Below the pieces are notes generated by a model. That model was not told where the DNA came from. It worked only from the letters and a program-made list of their open reading frames with translations, and did not search any database. 12,005 nt of DNA, taken from Actinomycetes bacterium. GTDB taxonomy: Bacteria; Actinomycetota; Actinomycetes; Actinomycetales; Dermabacteraceae. Position numbers and translations under genes: made by a program. The stretch covers positions 1 through 12,005 of the forward strand of contig JAEWEZ010000124.1 of the NCBI GenBank assembly GCA_023389045.1. Direction: 5' to 3'. Shown one piece after another: positions 1 through 7,079 of the stretch (position 1 is its first letter; the number at the start of each line of letters is the position of its first letter).

Positions 1-2
1 CC

Positions 3-1820
3 ATGTCACGCCTCTGGCAGACGGTCCGCCCGATCCGTTTCCGCCTCTACCTGGCCCTGATCACCGCAGTCGTCGCCTCGCTGCTCGCCCTGATGATCCC
101 GCAGGTGCTCGAGAACGTGGTCAACCGCCTGGCCACCGAGCCCTCCGCCGTCGCCGTCTGGACGGGCGCCGCCCTCGTGCTCGGCCTGGGCCTGATGGAA
201 TCCACCCTGATGTTCCTGCGCCGACTGTTCGCGGTGAACCCGGCCACCGTGATCGAAAAGAACATCCGCGTGGCCTTCTACGCGAAGGTGCAGCACATGC
301 CGGTGGCTTTCCACGATGCCTGGGGCTCGGGGCAGCTGCTCTCGCGTGCCGTTTCGGACATCTCCGTGATCCGCCGCTGGATTGCTTTCGGCGTCATCAT
401 GCTCGCCACCACCGCCATCACGGTGGTGGTGGGCATGGGCCTGCTGATCCGTTCCCATCTGGTGCTTGCGCTGGTCTTTTTTGTGGCCGCGGTGCCGGTC
501 TCGGTGATCGCCTACCGCTTCAACCGCAACTTCGCGGTGCTCTCGCGCCTCTCCCAGGATCAAAGCGGCGACCTCGCCACCACGGTCGAGCAGTCAGTCC
601 AGGGCATCCGGGTACTCAAGGCTTTCGGTCGCGGCCCCACAGCGCTGGAGGGCTTCACCGCGCAGGCTGAGGAGTTGCGCACCACGGAGGTCCGCAAGGC
701 GACGGCCATGGCGCGTTTCGACATGTTCATGTTCATGCTGCCGGAGCTGGCCCTGGGTGTTTCTCTGTTCCTGGGCCTGCATCTGACGGCCCGCGGCGAT
801 ATGACCGTGGGCCAGCTCGCCTCGTATTTCGCGACCGCAGCGATGATCACGGGTCCGCTGCGGATGGTCGGCATGCTGCTCGGGCAGGCGGTCAATGCGA
901 CCACCGCTCTGAATCGCCATTACGAGGTGATGGATGAGCCGATCAGCATCCTTTCCCCCGAGCATCCGGTGCCGCTGCCGGATCCGGTGCGAGGCCTGGT
1001 GCGCCTGGAGGGTGTGCATTTCCGGTACGCGGATTCCCCGGCGCATGTTCCCGACGTGATCGACGGGGCTGATCTGGAGATCCGCCCGGGGGAAACGATG
1101 GCGCTGGTCGGCGTCACCGGCTGTGGCAAGTCCACTCTGCTGCAACTCATTCCACGCCTGTACGAGGTCACGGCTGGGCGCATCACGATCGACGGGATCG
1201 ACATTCGCGATCTGGACCTCACGGATCTGCGGACCCTCACGGCGATCGCTTTCGAGGACTCGACCCTCTTCTCGGATTCGGTGCGGGAGAACGTGCTGCT
1301 CGGCGCAGACCCTGCGCTCTCTCCCACCGAGCGTGAGGATCTGCTGAACCTCGCCCTGGACACCGCCGATGCCGCTTTCGCCTATGACCTGCCGCAGGGC
1401 GTCGATACGCGCATCGGTGAGGAGGGCATGTCGCTTTCGGGTGGGCAGCGGCAGCGTCTGGCCCTCGCCCGCGCCATCGCAGCCCGCCCGACGGTGCTGC
1501 TGTTGGATGATCCCCTCTCAGCTCTGGACACCAAGACGGAGGAGCGGGTCACGCAGCGTCTGCATAAGGTGCTCGCCACCACGACCACCCTGATCGTCGC
1601 GCATCGCACGTCCACGGTGGCTCTCGCGGACCGCGTCGCCCTGCTGGATAACGGCACGGTGGTCGCGGTGGGCACGCACCAGGAGTTGATGGCTTCCTCG
1701 GCACGGTATCGCTGGGTGATCGCTATGCAGGAGGAGGAGAACCGACGCGACCAGGAGGTCGAAACCCTCACCGCGGAACTGGAACTGCGCGGCGCGCAGG
1801 GATCGGAGGGGGCGCGATGA
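3..1820 (+). CDS. ABC exporter half-transporter, degenerate-site subunit
   Basis: Fused membrane and ATPase half of a type IV (ABCB-like) exporter, 605 residues, a normal half-transporter length. Six hydrophobic helices lie at about 14-36, 52-73, 128-148, 152-172, 241-262 and 272-295. The ATPase domain has Walker A GVTGCGKST (370-378), an intact LSGGQ signature (478-482), Walker B VLLLDD (498-503) and switch histidine H534. Two key residues are altered: the catalytic glutamate after Walker B is Asp503, and the Q-loop glutamine is Glu418 (FEDSTLF). These changes are typical of the subunit carrying the non-hydrolysing site in heterodimeric exporters. The gene overlaps the next one by 4 bp (ATGA), so the two are probably co-translated and form a heterodimer. 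The substrate cannot be read from sequence; lipid, drug or peptide export are all possible. The ATG at 3 gives a sensible N-terminus, but only two bases precede it, so the true start could lie upstream. Confidence 0.93.
   Translation: MSRLWQTVRPIRFRLYLALITAVVASLLALMIPQVLENVVNRLATEPSAVAVWTGAALVLGLGLMESTLMFLRRLFAVNPATVIEKNIRVAFYAKVQHMPVAFHDAWGSGQLLSRAVSDISVIRRWIAFGVIMLATTAITVVVGMGLLIRSHLVLALVFFVAAVPVSVIAYRFNRNFAVLSRLSQDQSGDLATTVEQSVQGIRVLKAFGRGPTALEGFTAQAEELRTTEVRKATAMARFDMFMFMLPELALGVSLFLGLHLTARGDMTVGQLASYFATAAMITGPLRMVGMLLGQAVNATTALNRHYEVMDEPISILSPEHPVPLPDPVRGLVRLEGVHFRYADSPAHVPDVIDGADLEIRPGETMALVGVTGCGKSTLLQLIPRLYEVTAGRITIDGIDIRDLDLTDLRTLTAIAFEDSTLFSDSVRENVLLGADPALSPTEREDLLNLALDTADAAFAYDLPQGVDTRIGEEGMSLSGGQRQRLALARAIAARPTVLLLDDPLSALDTKTEERVTQRLHKVLATTTTLIVAHRTSTVALADRVALLDNGTVVAVGTHQELMASSARYRWVIAMQEEENRRDQEVETLTAELELRGAQGSEGAR
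1805..1812 (+). promoter_or_regulatory. Ribosome binding site of second ABC subunit
   Basis: GGAGGGGG lies just before the ATG at 1817, inside the end of the first ABC gene. It supports the ATGA start and translational coupling of the pair. Confidence 0.7.
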
Positions 1821-3628
1821 GTGCGGCGACGATCTCGACCGACGGGGAGCAGCTCACCTATACCCGCGAGCAGAACCAGGCTTCGCGTCAGCGTTCCCTG
1901 GCACTTCTCGGTTCGCTGCTGCGCCCGGTGCTCGGCCAGTTCGCCATCATGGCGGCGATGCTGGTCGTGGCACAGTTCGCGAAGGTGGCTGGTCCCGCCA
2001 TCATCGCCTGGGGCATCGACCATGCCCTGCCCGCGCTGATCGAGCGGGGCGACAGTACCCCTGCCTTGATCGCCACGGCTCTGCATCTGACGGCGGCGCT
2101 CCTCGGCGGTCTTCTCACCTTCGGTGAGGTGCGGCTTGCGGCCGTGGTGGGCCAGCGGATGCTCCTGAATCTGCGCCGTCGGGTGTTCCGCTTTACCCAG
2201 CAGCAGGATCTGGAGTTCCACGAGCACTACACCTCGGGCCGGATCGTTTCGCGCCAGACCTCCGATATGGAGGCGCTGCGTGAACTGCTCGATTCGGGTG
2301 TCAGCGTCGTGGTCGGTTCGGGCCTGTCCATGATTCTCACGGTGGTTTTGATCGTGAGCATGGACTGGGTGACGGGCCTGGTCATGCTGCTCATGCTGGT
2401 TCCGGGCGCCTTTTTCACCATGTGGTTCCAGCGTCGTTCGCGCGATGAGTACCGTTCGATCCGCACGCATTCGGCGCGCATGATCGTGCATTTCGTGGAG
2501 GCCATGTCGGGTATCCGCGCGGTCAAGGCCTTCCGCCAGCAGGCCCGCAATCAGGCGGAGTTCGATCGGCTTGCGGGGGACTACCGCGACGCGTCACTGC
2601 GCTCGGTGATGGTTTTCGGTGTCTACCAGCCGGGGTTGAAACTCCTAGCGACTATCACCATCGCCGCCGTGCTCCTGGTGGGTGGTTTCCGTGCCCTGAG
2701 CGGTGATCTGCAGGTGGGCGCGCTGGTGGCCCTGGTTTTGTATTCGCGGCAGTTCTTCATGCCGGTTGATGCCATCGCCACCTTCTACAACACCTTCCAG
2801 TCTGCGGTGTCGGCGCTCGAGAAGATCTCTTCGCTGCTGGCGACCGTGCCGACGGTGCGGGAGGCGGAGAATCCCACGCCGCTCGAGCGGGCTTCGGGGC
2901 AGATTGAGTTCGACGGGGTGTCGTTCCGTTACAGCCAGGAGGGCCCGACGGTTCTGCACCCGCTGGATCTGCACATCCCGGCGGGTCAGACGGTGGCTCT
3001 GGTGGGGCAAACGGGCGCCGGTAAATCCACGATCGCTAAGCTCATCGCGCGTTTCTACGATACGAGCGAGGGCCGCGTCCTCCTGGATGGCGTGGACCTG
3101 CGGGATATCTCGATGCAGGACCTCACCCGCAATATCGTCATGGTCACCCAGGAGGCGTATCTCTTCTCCGGTTCGGTGGCAGAGAACATCGCCCTTGGCC
3201 GCCCGGACGCCAGCCGCGAGGAGGTCCAGCAGGCTGCTGCCGCCATCGGCGCCGATGAGTTCATCGAGCGTCTTCCGGAGGGCTACGACACGAATGTGAG
3301 TAAACGCGGCGGACGGGTCAGCGCTGGTCAGCGGCAGTTGATCTCCTTCGCGCGGGCCTTCCTGGCTGATCCGCGGGTGCTCATCCTGGATGAGGCCACA
3401 AGCTCCCTGGACATCCCCTCGGAGCGCATGGTGCAGGAGGGTCTCACGCGCCTGCTCGGCAAGCGCACGGCGCTGATCATCGCGCACCGTCTCTCGACGG
3501 TGATGGTCGCGGACCGGGTTCTCGTGGTGCACGACGGGCGCGTGGTCGAGGATGGGTCGCCGCAGGAGTTGATCGCGGCCGATGGGCGTTTCGCGGCGCT
3601 GTATCGCGCCTGGCAAAACTCCCTCTGA
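1817..3628 (+). CDS. ABC exporter half-transporter, canonical-site subunit
   Basis: Second half of the exporter, 603 residues. A hydrophilic N-terminal tail of about 38 residues precedes helices near 40-62, 84-104, 161-181, 184-204, 268-290 and 298-320. The ATPase domain has Walker A GQTGAGKST (397-405), Q-loop Q445, Walker B with catalytic Glu526 (LILDEATSSLD) and switch His557. Its signature motif is degraded to VSAGQ (501-505) in place of LSGGQ. In an ABC dimer the Walker motifs of one subunit face the signature of the other. This subunit's good Walker site therefore meets the partner's good LSGGQ, while its poor VSAGQ meets the partner's Asp503 site. That is the expected pattern of an obligate heterodimer. 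The ATG is preceded by GGAGGGGG and overlaps the upstream stop. No clear terminator hairpin lies in the 22 bp before the convergent gene. Confidence 0.93.
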   Translation: MSAATISTDGEQLTYTREQNQASRQRSLALLGSLLRPVLGQFAIMAAMLVVAQFAKVAGPAIIAWGIDHALPALIERGDSTPALIATALHLTAALLGGLLTFGEVRLAAVVGQRMLLNLRRRVFRFTQQQDLEFHEHYTSGRIVSRQTSDMEALRELLDSGVSVVVGSGLSMILTVVLIVSMDWVTGLVMLLMLVPGAFFTMWFQRRSRDEYRSIRTHSARMIVHFVEAMSGIRAVKAFRQQARNQAEFDRLAGDYRDASLRSVMVFGVYQPGLKLLATITIAAVLLVGGFRALSGDLQVGALVALVLYSRQFFMPVDAIATFYNTFQSAVSALEKISSLLATVPTVREAENPTPLERASGQIEFDGVSFRYSQEGPTVLHPLDLHIPAGQTVALVGQTGAGKSTIAKLIARFYDTSEGRVLLDGVDLRDISMQDLTRNIVMVTQEAYLFSGSVAENIALGRPDASREEVQQAAAAIGADEFIERLPEGYDTNVSKRGGRVSAGQRQLISFARAFLADPRVLILDEATSSLDIPSERMVQEGLTRLLGKRTALIIAHRLSTVMVADRVLVVHDGRVVEDGSPQELIAADGRFAALYRAWQNSL

Positions 3629-3650
3629 GCACCGCTGTCACCGCACGAAC

Positions 3651-4445
3651 TCACCGCACCGGCGGGAAGTCCTCCATCGCGGCCTTGGCGATCTTGTTCA
3701 GGGCCTTGCGGTCGGTCCAGGCGCCAATGATTGCGCCGAGGAAGGGGATGGCCTTACCGAAGAGCTTCACCGAGCGCAGGCCGAAGCGGGCCAGCACACG
3801 CCCACCGATCGCGCGGGCCACGGCCGTGGAGGGATCGGCGGCCGGGAGGCGCTTGGCCACATGCCGGGTGGCGGCGCCGGCCACCGGGCCGAGCCCCACC
3901 GTGGCGAGCACATCGTCGGACTCTTCCGCGACGAGCGCAGCCAGCACGCGGGTACGGATTTCCTCATCGCTGAGCTGGTGCCCGCGCACGGCGGCAATGG
4001 CGCCCACCATGCGCGTGGCCTGCACATAAAACTCGACGATATTGACGGGCAGGAGCACCGCGAGGGTGACGATGCCGCCCAGGCCGGTGAGGAAACCGCC
4101 GAGGGTGACGCTGCGGCGGTGGCTGCGGATGATGCGCCGCACGGCCTTCTCAGGGTTCTTGCGGTGTTTCTTGAGGGCGCGGTCGGCCACGGTCTGGGCG
4201 GAGGAGAAGGTCAGCCAGCCGTCGAGGCCTTTGTCGCGGAACATTTCCACGAGCGACTGCAGGGCGCTGGACTTCTCTTCGGTCTGGGGTTCCTCACCGC
4301 GGCGGGCAGCCTTGCGGGCCGCCTTCTCTTCTTTCTGGGCGCGACGACGGCCGCGGCGGGAGTTCGCCTCCCGCGCTTCCTTGATCGCGTCGCGGGCGGT
4401 GCTGGTGCTGTCCTTATCGCGGCGCAGCAGGCTGAACAGTCCCAT
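3651..4445 (-). CDS. EcsC-like protein
   Basis: A 264-residue protein. The N-terminus is short and hydrophobic (MGLFSLL), followed by a strongly basic, charged stretch at about 22-57. A conserved-looking C-terminal half follows, with a glycine-rich hydrophobic segment at 115-137 (GGFLTGLGGIVTLAVLLPVN), then helices rich in Ala and Arg, and a second hydrophobic segment at 228-243 (FGKAIPFLGAIIGAWTD). The layout and the final 'PFLGAIIGAWTD..AL..IAKAA..DF' pattern resemble the EcsC family, named for Bacillus subtilis ecsC beside the ecsAB ABC genes; its biochemical role is not established. Nearness to an ABC pair here may be coincidence, because the genes are convergent. The ATG at 4445 was chosen over an in-frame ATG at 4541 because AGGGAG lies 5 bases upstream of it, and the extra 32 residues would be encoded by low-complexity repeat DNA. 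Confidence 0.7.
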   Translation of the reverse strand: MGLFSLLRRDKDSTSTARDAIKEAREANSRRGRRRAQKEEKAARKAARRGEEPQTEEKSSALQSLVEMFRDKGLDGWLTFSSAQTVADRALKKHRKNPEKAVRRIIRSHRRSVTLGGFLTGLGGIVTLAVLLPVNIVEFYVQATRMVGAIAAVRGHQLSDEEIRTRVLAALVAEESDDVLATVGLGPVAGAATRHVAKRLPAADPSTAVARAIGGRVLARFGLRSVKLFGKAIPFLGAIIGAWTDRKALNKIAKAAMEDFPPVR

Positions 4446-4450
4446 GGTTG

Positions 4451-4457
4451 TCTCCCT
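4451..4457 (-). promoter_or_regulatory. Ribosome binding site deciding the EcsC-like start
   Basis: AGGGAGA on the minus strand, five bases before the ATG at 4445. It decides this start against the upstream in-frame ATG at 4541. Confidence 0.6.
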
Positions 4458-4526
4458 GGGGTCGACGGGCCGCCGGCCGCGGGGGGCGCGGGCGGGCGGC
4501 GGTACCCGTCGATCTTCTCGTAGCTC

Positions 4527-4595
4527 GGCGGGCTGGTCCACTTGGGACCGGCGGGCTGAACTACTTGGGGCCGACGGGCTCGTCCACGTGGGGCC
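4527..4595. repeat. Three tandem 23-bp repeats
   Basis: Three head-to-tail units at 4527-4549, 4550-4572 and 4573-4595. The second and third each match the first at 19 of 23 positions by hand alignment; the core is GRCGGGCTSRWCYACKTGGG. A fragment of a fourth unit follows at 4596-4599. A related 14-mer (TGGGGTCGACGGGC, one mismatch to 4566-4579) occurs at 4457-4470. The period is not a multiple of three, so this is not a protein repeat. The array fills part of the gap between the serine hydrolase stop and the EcsC-like start. The first unit carries a small dyad, GGTCC-acttg-GGACC. Confidence 0.75.
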
Positions 4596-4606
4596 GACGC
4601 GCCCCA
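4589..4606 (-). terminator. Possible weak stem-loop after the serine hydrolase
   Basis: A perfect 6-bp inverted repeat, TGGGGC-cgacgc-GCCCCA, starts 3 bases past the serine hydrolase stop codon. It could act as a transcript end or stabiliser. There is no T-tract, and it overlaps the tandem repeats, so the call is weak. Confidence 0.3.
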
Positions 4607-4609
4607 GGC

Positions 4610-6436
4610 TCAGCCCACCTGTTCCCAGCCCTCCAGCACGGGCTCATCGCGCTTGCTGTCGAGCAGGGTGCGCCGGCCATCGCGCACGCGCAGACGTTCG
4701 AGGAGAACTCCCAGCCCGAGGGCGGATTTGTCGGTGGCCATGCGCAGACGGATCTGCACTTCCCCGCTCTTGCCAGCCAGGGAGAAGCAGCCGGTCCACT
4801 GTTCGCGCTCGCCCCAGCCGCTGATTGCCCCGTCGGGCACTGGCACCTCGGCCCCGCCCCGTCGGCGCAGGGTTCCCGCAAGAGGCGCCCACGTCGTGCC
4901 CCCGTCGCTGCTGCATTCCACGGTGAGCACGTCGGAGGCTGTTTCGAGGTGATAGTGCAGGTCAAGCTCCAACTGAGCACGGTCGGATCCCTCGCCGAGG
5001 TCCACGGCGGCACTCAGGGTCGCGGTGGTTTCGTCCTCGCGCTGCGGCGCCCAGCCGCGCCCGGTGCGGAAGGCCGGATCGAGGCCCAGGGCGCGGGCCA
5101 CGGCCGTGGACACATGCCGGCGCACCACGGAGGTGGTGGACCATTCACGGGTGGGGTGCACCGAGTTCGTCAGCATGATGACGACGGTGTCGCTCAGCGG
5201 GTCGATCACGAAGGAGGTGCCGGTGAAACCGGTGTGGCCGCCGCTGTAGGGGCTGGTCAGGCCTTCGTGGTAGAACCAGGCTTCCAGTTCGGGGCCGAGC
5301 CCGCGGCGGGCTCCGCCGTGCCCGGTGATCTCGGCAATGTGGTCGGTGAACATGGCCTGCACGGTTTTCGCGCGGAGCACGCGGGCACCGCGGTAGGTGC
5401 CGCCGTTGAGGAACATCTGCGAGAAGATCGCGAGGTCAGCGAGGGTCGAGAACACGCCGGCGTGTCCGGCCACCCCGCCCAGGGAGGCGGCGTTCTCGTC
5501 GTGCACGATCCCGCGCACCACCCCGCGCCCCTCCTGCCATTCAGTGGCGGCGATCCGCGAGTGCAGTTCCTTCGGCGGGTTGTACATCGTCTCGTGCATC
5601 CCGAGGGGCTCGGTGATGTTTTCTCGCACGTATTCGTCGAGGCCCTTGCCGCTGTGCTTCTCGACGATCAGGCCGAGGGTGATGAGGCCCAGGTCGCTGT
5701 AGACGTATTCGGTGCCGGCGGGACTCTTCGGCTTCACCGTCAGCACAGCCTGGATCCGCTCCTCCACCGTCTGGTACTCGGAGTAGAGGTTGATGAAGGG
5801 CGGGAGCCCACCCACATGCGTGAGCAGGTGCTTGACCGTGGTCGCGCCCTTCCCGTTCTTCGCGAAGTCCGGCAGGTGGGAGGCGACGGTGTCCTCCAGG
5901 CGGACCACACCCTGCTCCACGAGCTGCATCACGGCCACGGCGGTGAAGATCTTGGAGATCGAGGCGAGGTCATAGATGGTGTCGGTGCGGGCGGGGGTGC
6001 GCTCAGCCAGCGGAAGTTCTTCTTTGCCGTTCTTCCAGTGCACGGCCCAGCCGCGGGCGCAGCGGTGCGCCACCTTCCCTTTGCGCATCACCAGGGCGCT
6101 TGCTCCGCTGAAGCGGGCGGGGTCATTGTCGATGCCGGCCTGGAGCAGATCGGGGATGGTTGCGAGCACATCGGCGTCGAGGCCCGGTACGTGCCCGTGC
6201 CCCTCACGCACACGTCGGGCCGGCACGTGGCGGCGATCCCAGGGATGACGCCCGCGGGGAACGCCGTGGCGCGCGGTGGGGGCGGCACCCGCCACTGCCT
6301 TCTCGGGGGCGTCACCGGCCGGGGCGGCCTGGGCGGCGGCGGGCAGGGCGAGACCGGCGGCGAGCGCGGCGGTGCCCTGCCACAGCAGACGGCGTCGGGT
6401 GGGGGTGAAGTAGGGGGCGACGGACTGGGCATCCAT
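4610..6436 (-). CDS. Tat-exported serine hydrolase, beta-lactamase fold
   Basis: A 608-residue exported enzyme. The N-terminus is a Tat signal: RRRLL at 14-18, a hydrophobic core at 22-35 and a likely AQA cleavage near residue 37. A Pro/Arg/His-rich linker at about 38-85 follows. The catalytic domain (about 90-450) has the class C beta-lactamase / penicillin-binding-protein motifs: SxxK as S159-I-S-K162, the tyrosine motif as Y246-S-D rather than YxN, and H401-T-G403 in place of KTG. LLTHVGGLP (204-212) and HDENAASLGGVAGHAG (332 onward) are also typical of this group. The family includes esterases, D-amino-acid peptidases and transpeptidase-like enzymes, so true antibiotic resistance is not implied. 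Residues about 470-608 form an additional beta-rich region containing SSDGGTTWAPL (509-519), a pattern common in extracellular sandwich domains that bind sugars or proteins. The ATG at 6436 follows AAGGAG by five bases. Confidence 0.88.
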   Translation of the reverse strand: MDAQSVAPYFTPTRRRLLWQGTAALAAGLALPAAAQAAPAGDAPEKAVAGAAPTARHGVPRGRHPWDRRHVPARRVREGHGHVPGLDADVLATIPDLLQAGIDNDPARFSGASALVMRKGKVAHRCARGWAVHWKNGKEELPLAERTPARTDTIYDLASISKIFTAVAVMQLVEQGVVRLEDTVASHLPDFAKNGKGATTVKHLLTHVGGLPPFINLYSEYQTVEERIQAVLTVKPKSPAGTEYVYSDLGLITLGLIVEKHSGKGLDEYVRENITEPLGMHETMYNPPKELHSRIAATEWQEGRGVVRGIVHDENAASLGGVAGHAGVFSTLADLAIFSQMFLNGGTYRGARVLRAKTVQAMFTDHIAEITGHGGARRGLGPELEAWFYHEGLTSPYSGGHTGFTGTSFVIDPLSDTVVIMLTNSVHPTREWSTTSVVRRHVSTAVARALGLDPAFRTGRGWAPQREDETTATLSAAVDLGEGSDRAQLELDLHYHLETASDVLTVECSSDGGTTWAPLAGTLRRRGGAEVPVPDGAISGWGEREQWTGCFSLAGKSGEVQIRLRMATDKSALGLGVLLERLRVRDGRRTLLDSKRDEPVLEGWEQVG

Positions 6437-6441
6437 GGGGA

Positions 6442-6447
6442 CTCCTT
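6442..6447 (-). promoter_or_regulatory. Ribosome binding site of the serine hydrolase
   Basis: AAGGAG on the minus strand, five bases before the ATG at 6436; it fixes that start, which also leaves a complete Tat signal. Confidence 0.7.
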
Positions 6448-6576
6448 CGTCAGGTGCGTCGTCTGCGACGTTGCGGGGCGCGTCGTCGGAGGTTTTGTCG
6501 GGGCTCGTTATCGGGCCGCTGGTCGATGGCGGGGGCAGGGTCGCGCGCGGCCGCGGGGTCGCGCAGTTGGGCGCCG

Positions 6577-6606
6577 ACGGTAGTCCCGCCCGTGTGACGG
6601 GTTCAA
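6577..6606 (-). promoter_or_regulatory. Candidate promoter of the serine hydrolase
   Basis: On the minus strand, TTGAAC (6601-6606) and TACCGT (6577-6582) are separated by 18 bp and fit an actinobacterial housekeeping pattern (TTGAnn, TAnnnT). The spacer contains a short dyad, CCCGT-cac-ACGGG (6589-6601), which slightly overlaps the -35. The start codon is about 140 bp downstream, giving a long leader. Judged by eye only. Confidence 0.35.
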
Positions 6607-6666
6607 CGGTTTCTCACGTATCAGGCCCCAGATGCGCACCTTCGTCGGACCATCACCCCCGGCCCC

Positions 6667-6682
6667 TGCCAGACTTCTGGCA
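6667..6682. promoter_or_regulatory. 16-bp palindrome, possible operator
   Basis: TGCCAGA-CT-TCTGGCA is a perfect inverted repeat with 7-bp arms and a 2-bp centre, about 60 bp upstream of the candidate -35 of the serine hydrolase. The size suits a dimeric DNA-binding protein. I cannot assign a regulator. Confidence 0.4.
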
Positions 6683-6806
6683 CTTTCGTCGAGCATCTGT
6701 CCAAAAGAACGGCGGGGCGCGCGCTCCTCGCACCCGGTCTTCGCGTCCCCCGCCCGACGCATCCGTCTCACTCACCCCTCCACTCCCCCGCCGGTCCCAC
6801 CAACAG

Positions 6807-6840
6807 TTCGCGCCGCCGATCCGAGGATCGACGGCGCGAA
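6807..6840 (-). terminator. Stem-loop terminator after the zinc microprotein
   Basis: Arms 6807-6820 and 6827-6840 pair as a 9-bp stem (TTCGCGCCG with CGGCGCGAA), one T-G wobble on the minus strand, then 4 more pairs, closing on a 6-base loop CCTCGG. It begins 15 bases after the microprotein stop at 6856. No run of T follows (CTGTTGG), as is often the case in GC-rich actinobacteria. It separates the sulfur operon from the serine hydrolase leader. Confidence 0.65.
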
Positions 6841-6855
6841 CGGGATGCGCTCAGG

Positions 6856-7017
6856 TCAGCGACCGAAGAGGCGGGCGAAGAAGCCGGTGGACGGCTCATT
6901 CTCGTGACCCGCGCAGCGGTCTTTCTGCGCGACACCGCGCATGACCTGGTCCACGTGGCGGCCGCAGCCAGCCCAGGTGGTCTTACCGCAGCGTCGGCAG
7001 GCGACGGCTCGGCACAT
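6856..7017 (-). CDS. 53-residue putative zinc-ribbon microprotein
   Basis: A short gene found by reading the minus strand. It starts at ATG 7017, has GGAG (7025-7028) seven bases upstream and ends with TGA at 6856. The protein begins MCRAVACRRCGKTTWAGCGR and ends GFFARLFGR. Cys7-x2-Cys10, Cys18-x2-His21 and Cys35-x3-His39 give enough ligands for a structural zinc site; Cys2 is extra. The pattern 'C..CGKTTWAGCG.HVD.VM.GV....RC.GH' matches my memory of a widespread uncharacterised small protein of actinobacteria, but I cannot confirm this here. It follows the CstR-like gene by 62 bp on the same strand and precedes a strong hairpin, so it is probably the last gene of that operon. Its function is unknown; a link to thiol, persulfide or metal handling is inference from context. 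Confidence 0.75.
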   Translation of the reverse strand: MCRAVACRRCGKTTWAGCGRHVDQVMRGVAQKDRCAGHENEPSTGFFARLFGR

Positions 7018-7079
7018 GATGTTTCTCCATTCGGACAGGGTGAGGGGGCGTTTCTCGGGGAGCTGTCCCGGCCTGGCGC

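Larger units (their letters stand above)
6437..6855. other. 419-bp non-coding region upstream of the serine hydrolase
   Basis: No convincing gene lies here; both flanking genes read on the minus strand. Open frames in it are Arg/Pro-rich and have no recognisable family pattern. From right to left it holds a strong stem-loop (6807-6840), a perfect 16-bp dyad (6667-6682), a candidate promoter (6577-6606), a small inverted repeat CGTCG-tctg-CGACG (6457-6470) and the ribosome binding site. The length and structure suggest a regulated leader for the hydrolase. Confidence 0.6.

Noticed and set aside
3629..3650. Bidirectional terminator between the convergent genes
   Set aside because: Only repeated CACCGC words were found; no stem with a useful loop could be drawn.
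4446..4541. A 32-residue N-terminal extension of the EcsC-like protein
   Set aside because: It would start within the 23-bp repeats and be low-complexity; the ATG at 4445 has its own AGGGAG.
4527..4595. CRISPR array
   Set aside because: The 23-bp units are directly adjacent with no spacers, and no cas gene is present.
4610..6436. Antibiotic-resistance beta-lactamase
   Set aside because: Y-S-D and H-T-G motifs, the large size and the extra domain fit the broader serine hydrolase/esterase group; there is no sign of a mobile context.
4448..6583. A 711-codon open frame on the plus strand
   Set aside because: It is antisense to the serine hydrolase, which has Tat, SxxK and HTG motifs and a perfect ribosome binding site. 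The plus-strand product is Gly/His/Ala-rich with no family pattern; long antisense frames are expected in GC-rich DNA.
6508..6771. An 87-codon minus-strand frame in the intergenic region
   Set aside because: Arg/Pro-rich, no convincing ribosome binding site, and it would cover the candidate promoter and the 16-bp dyad.
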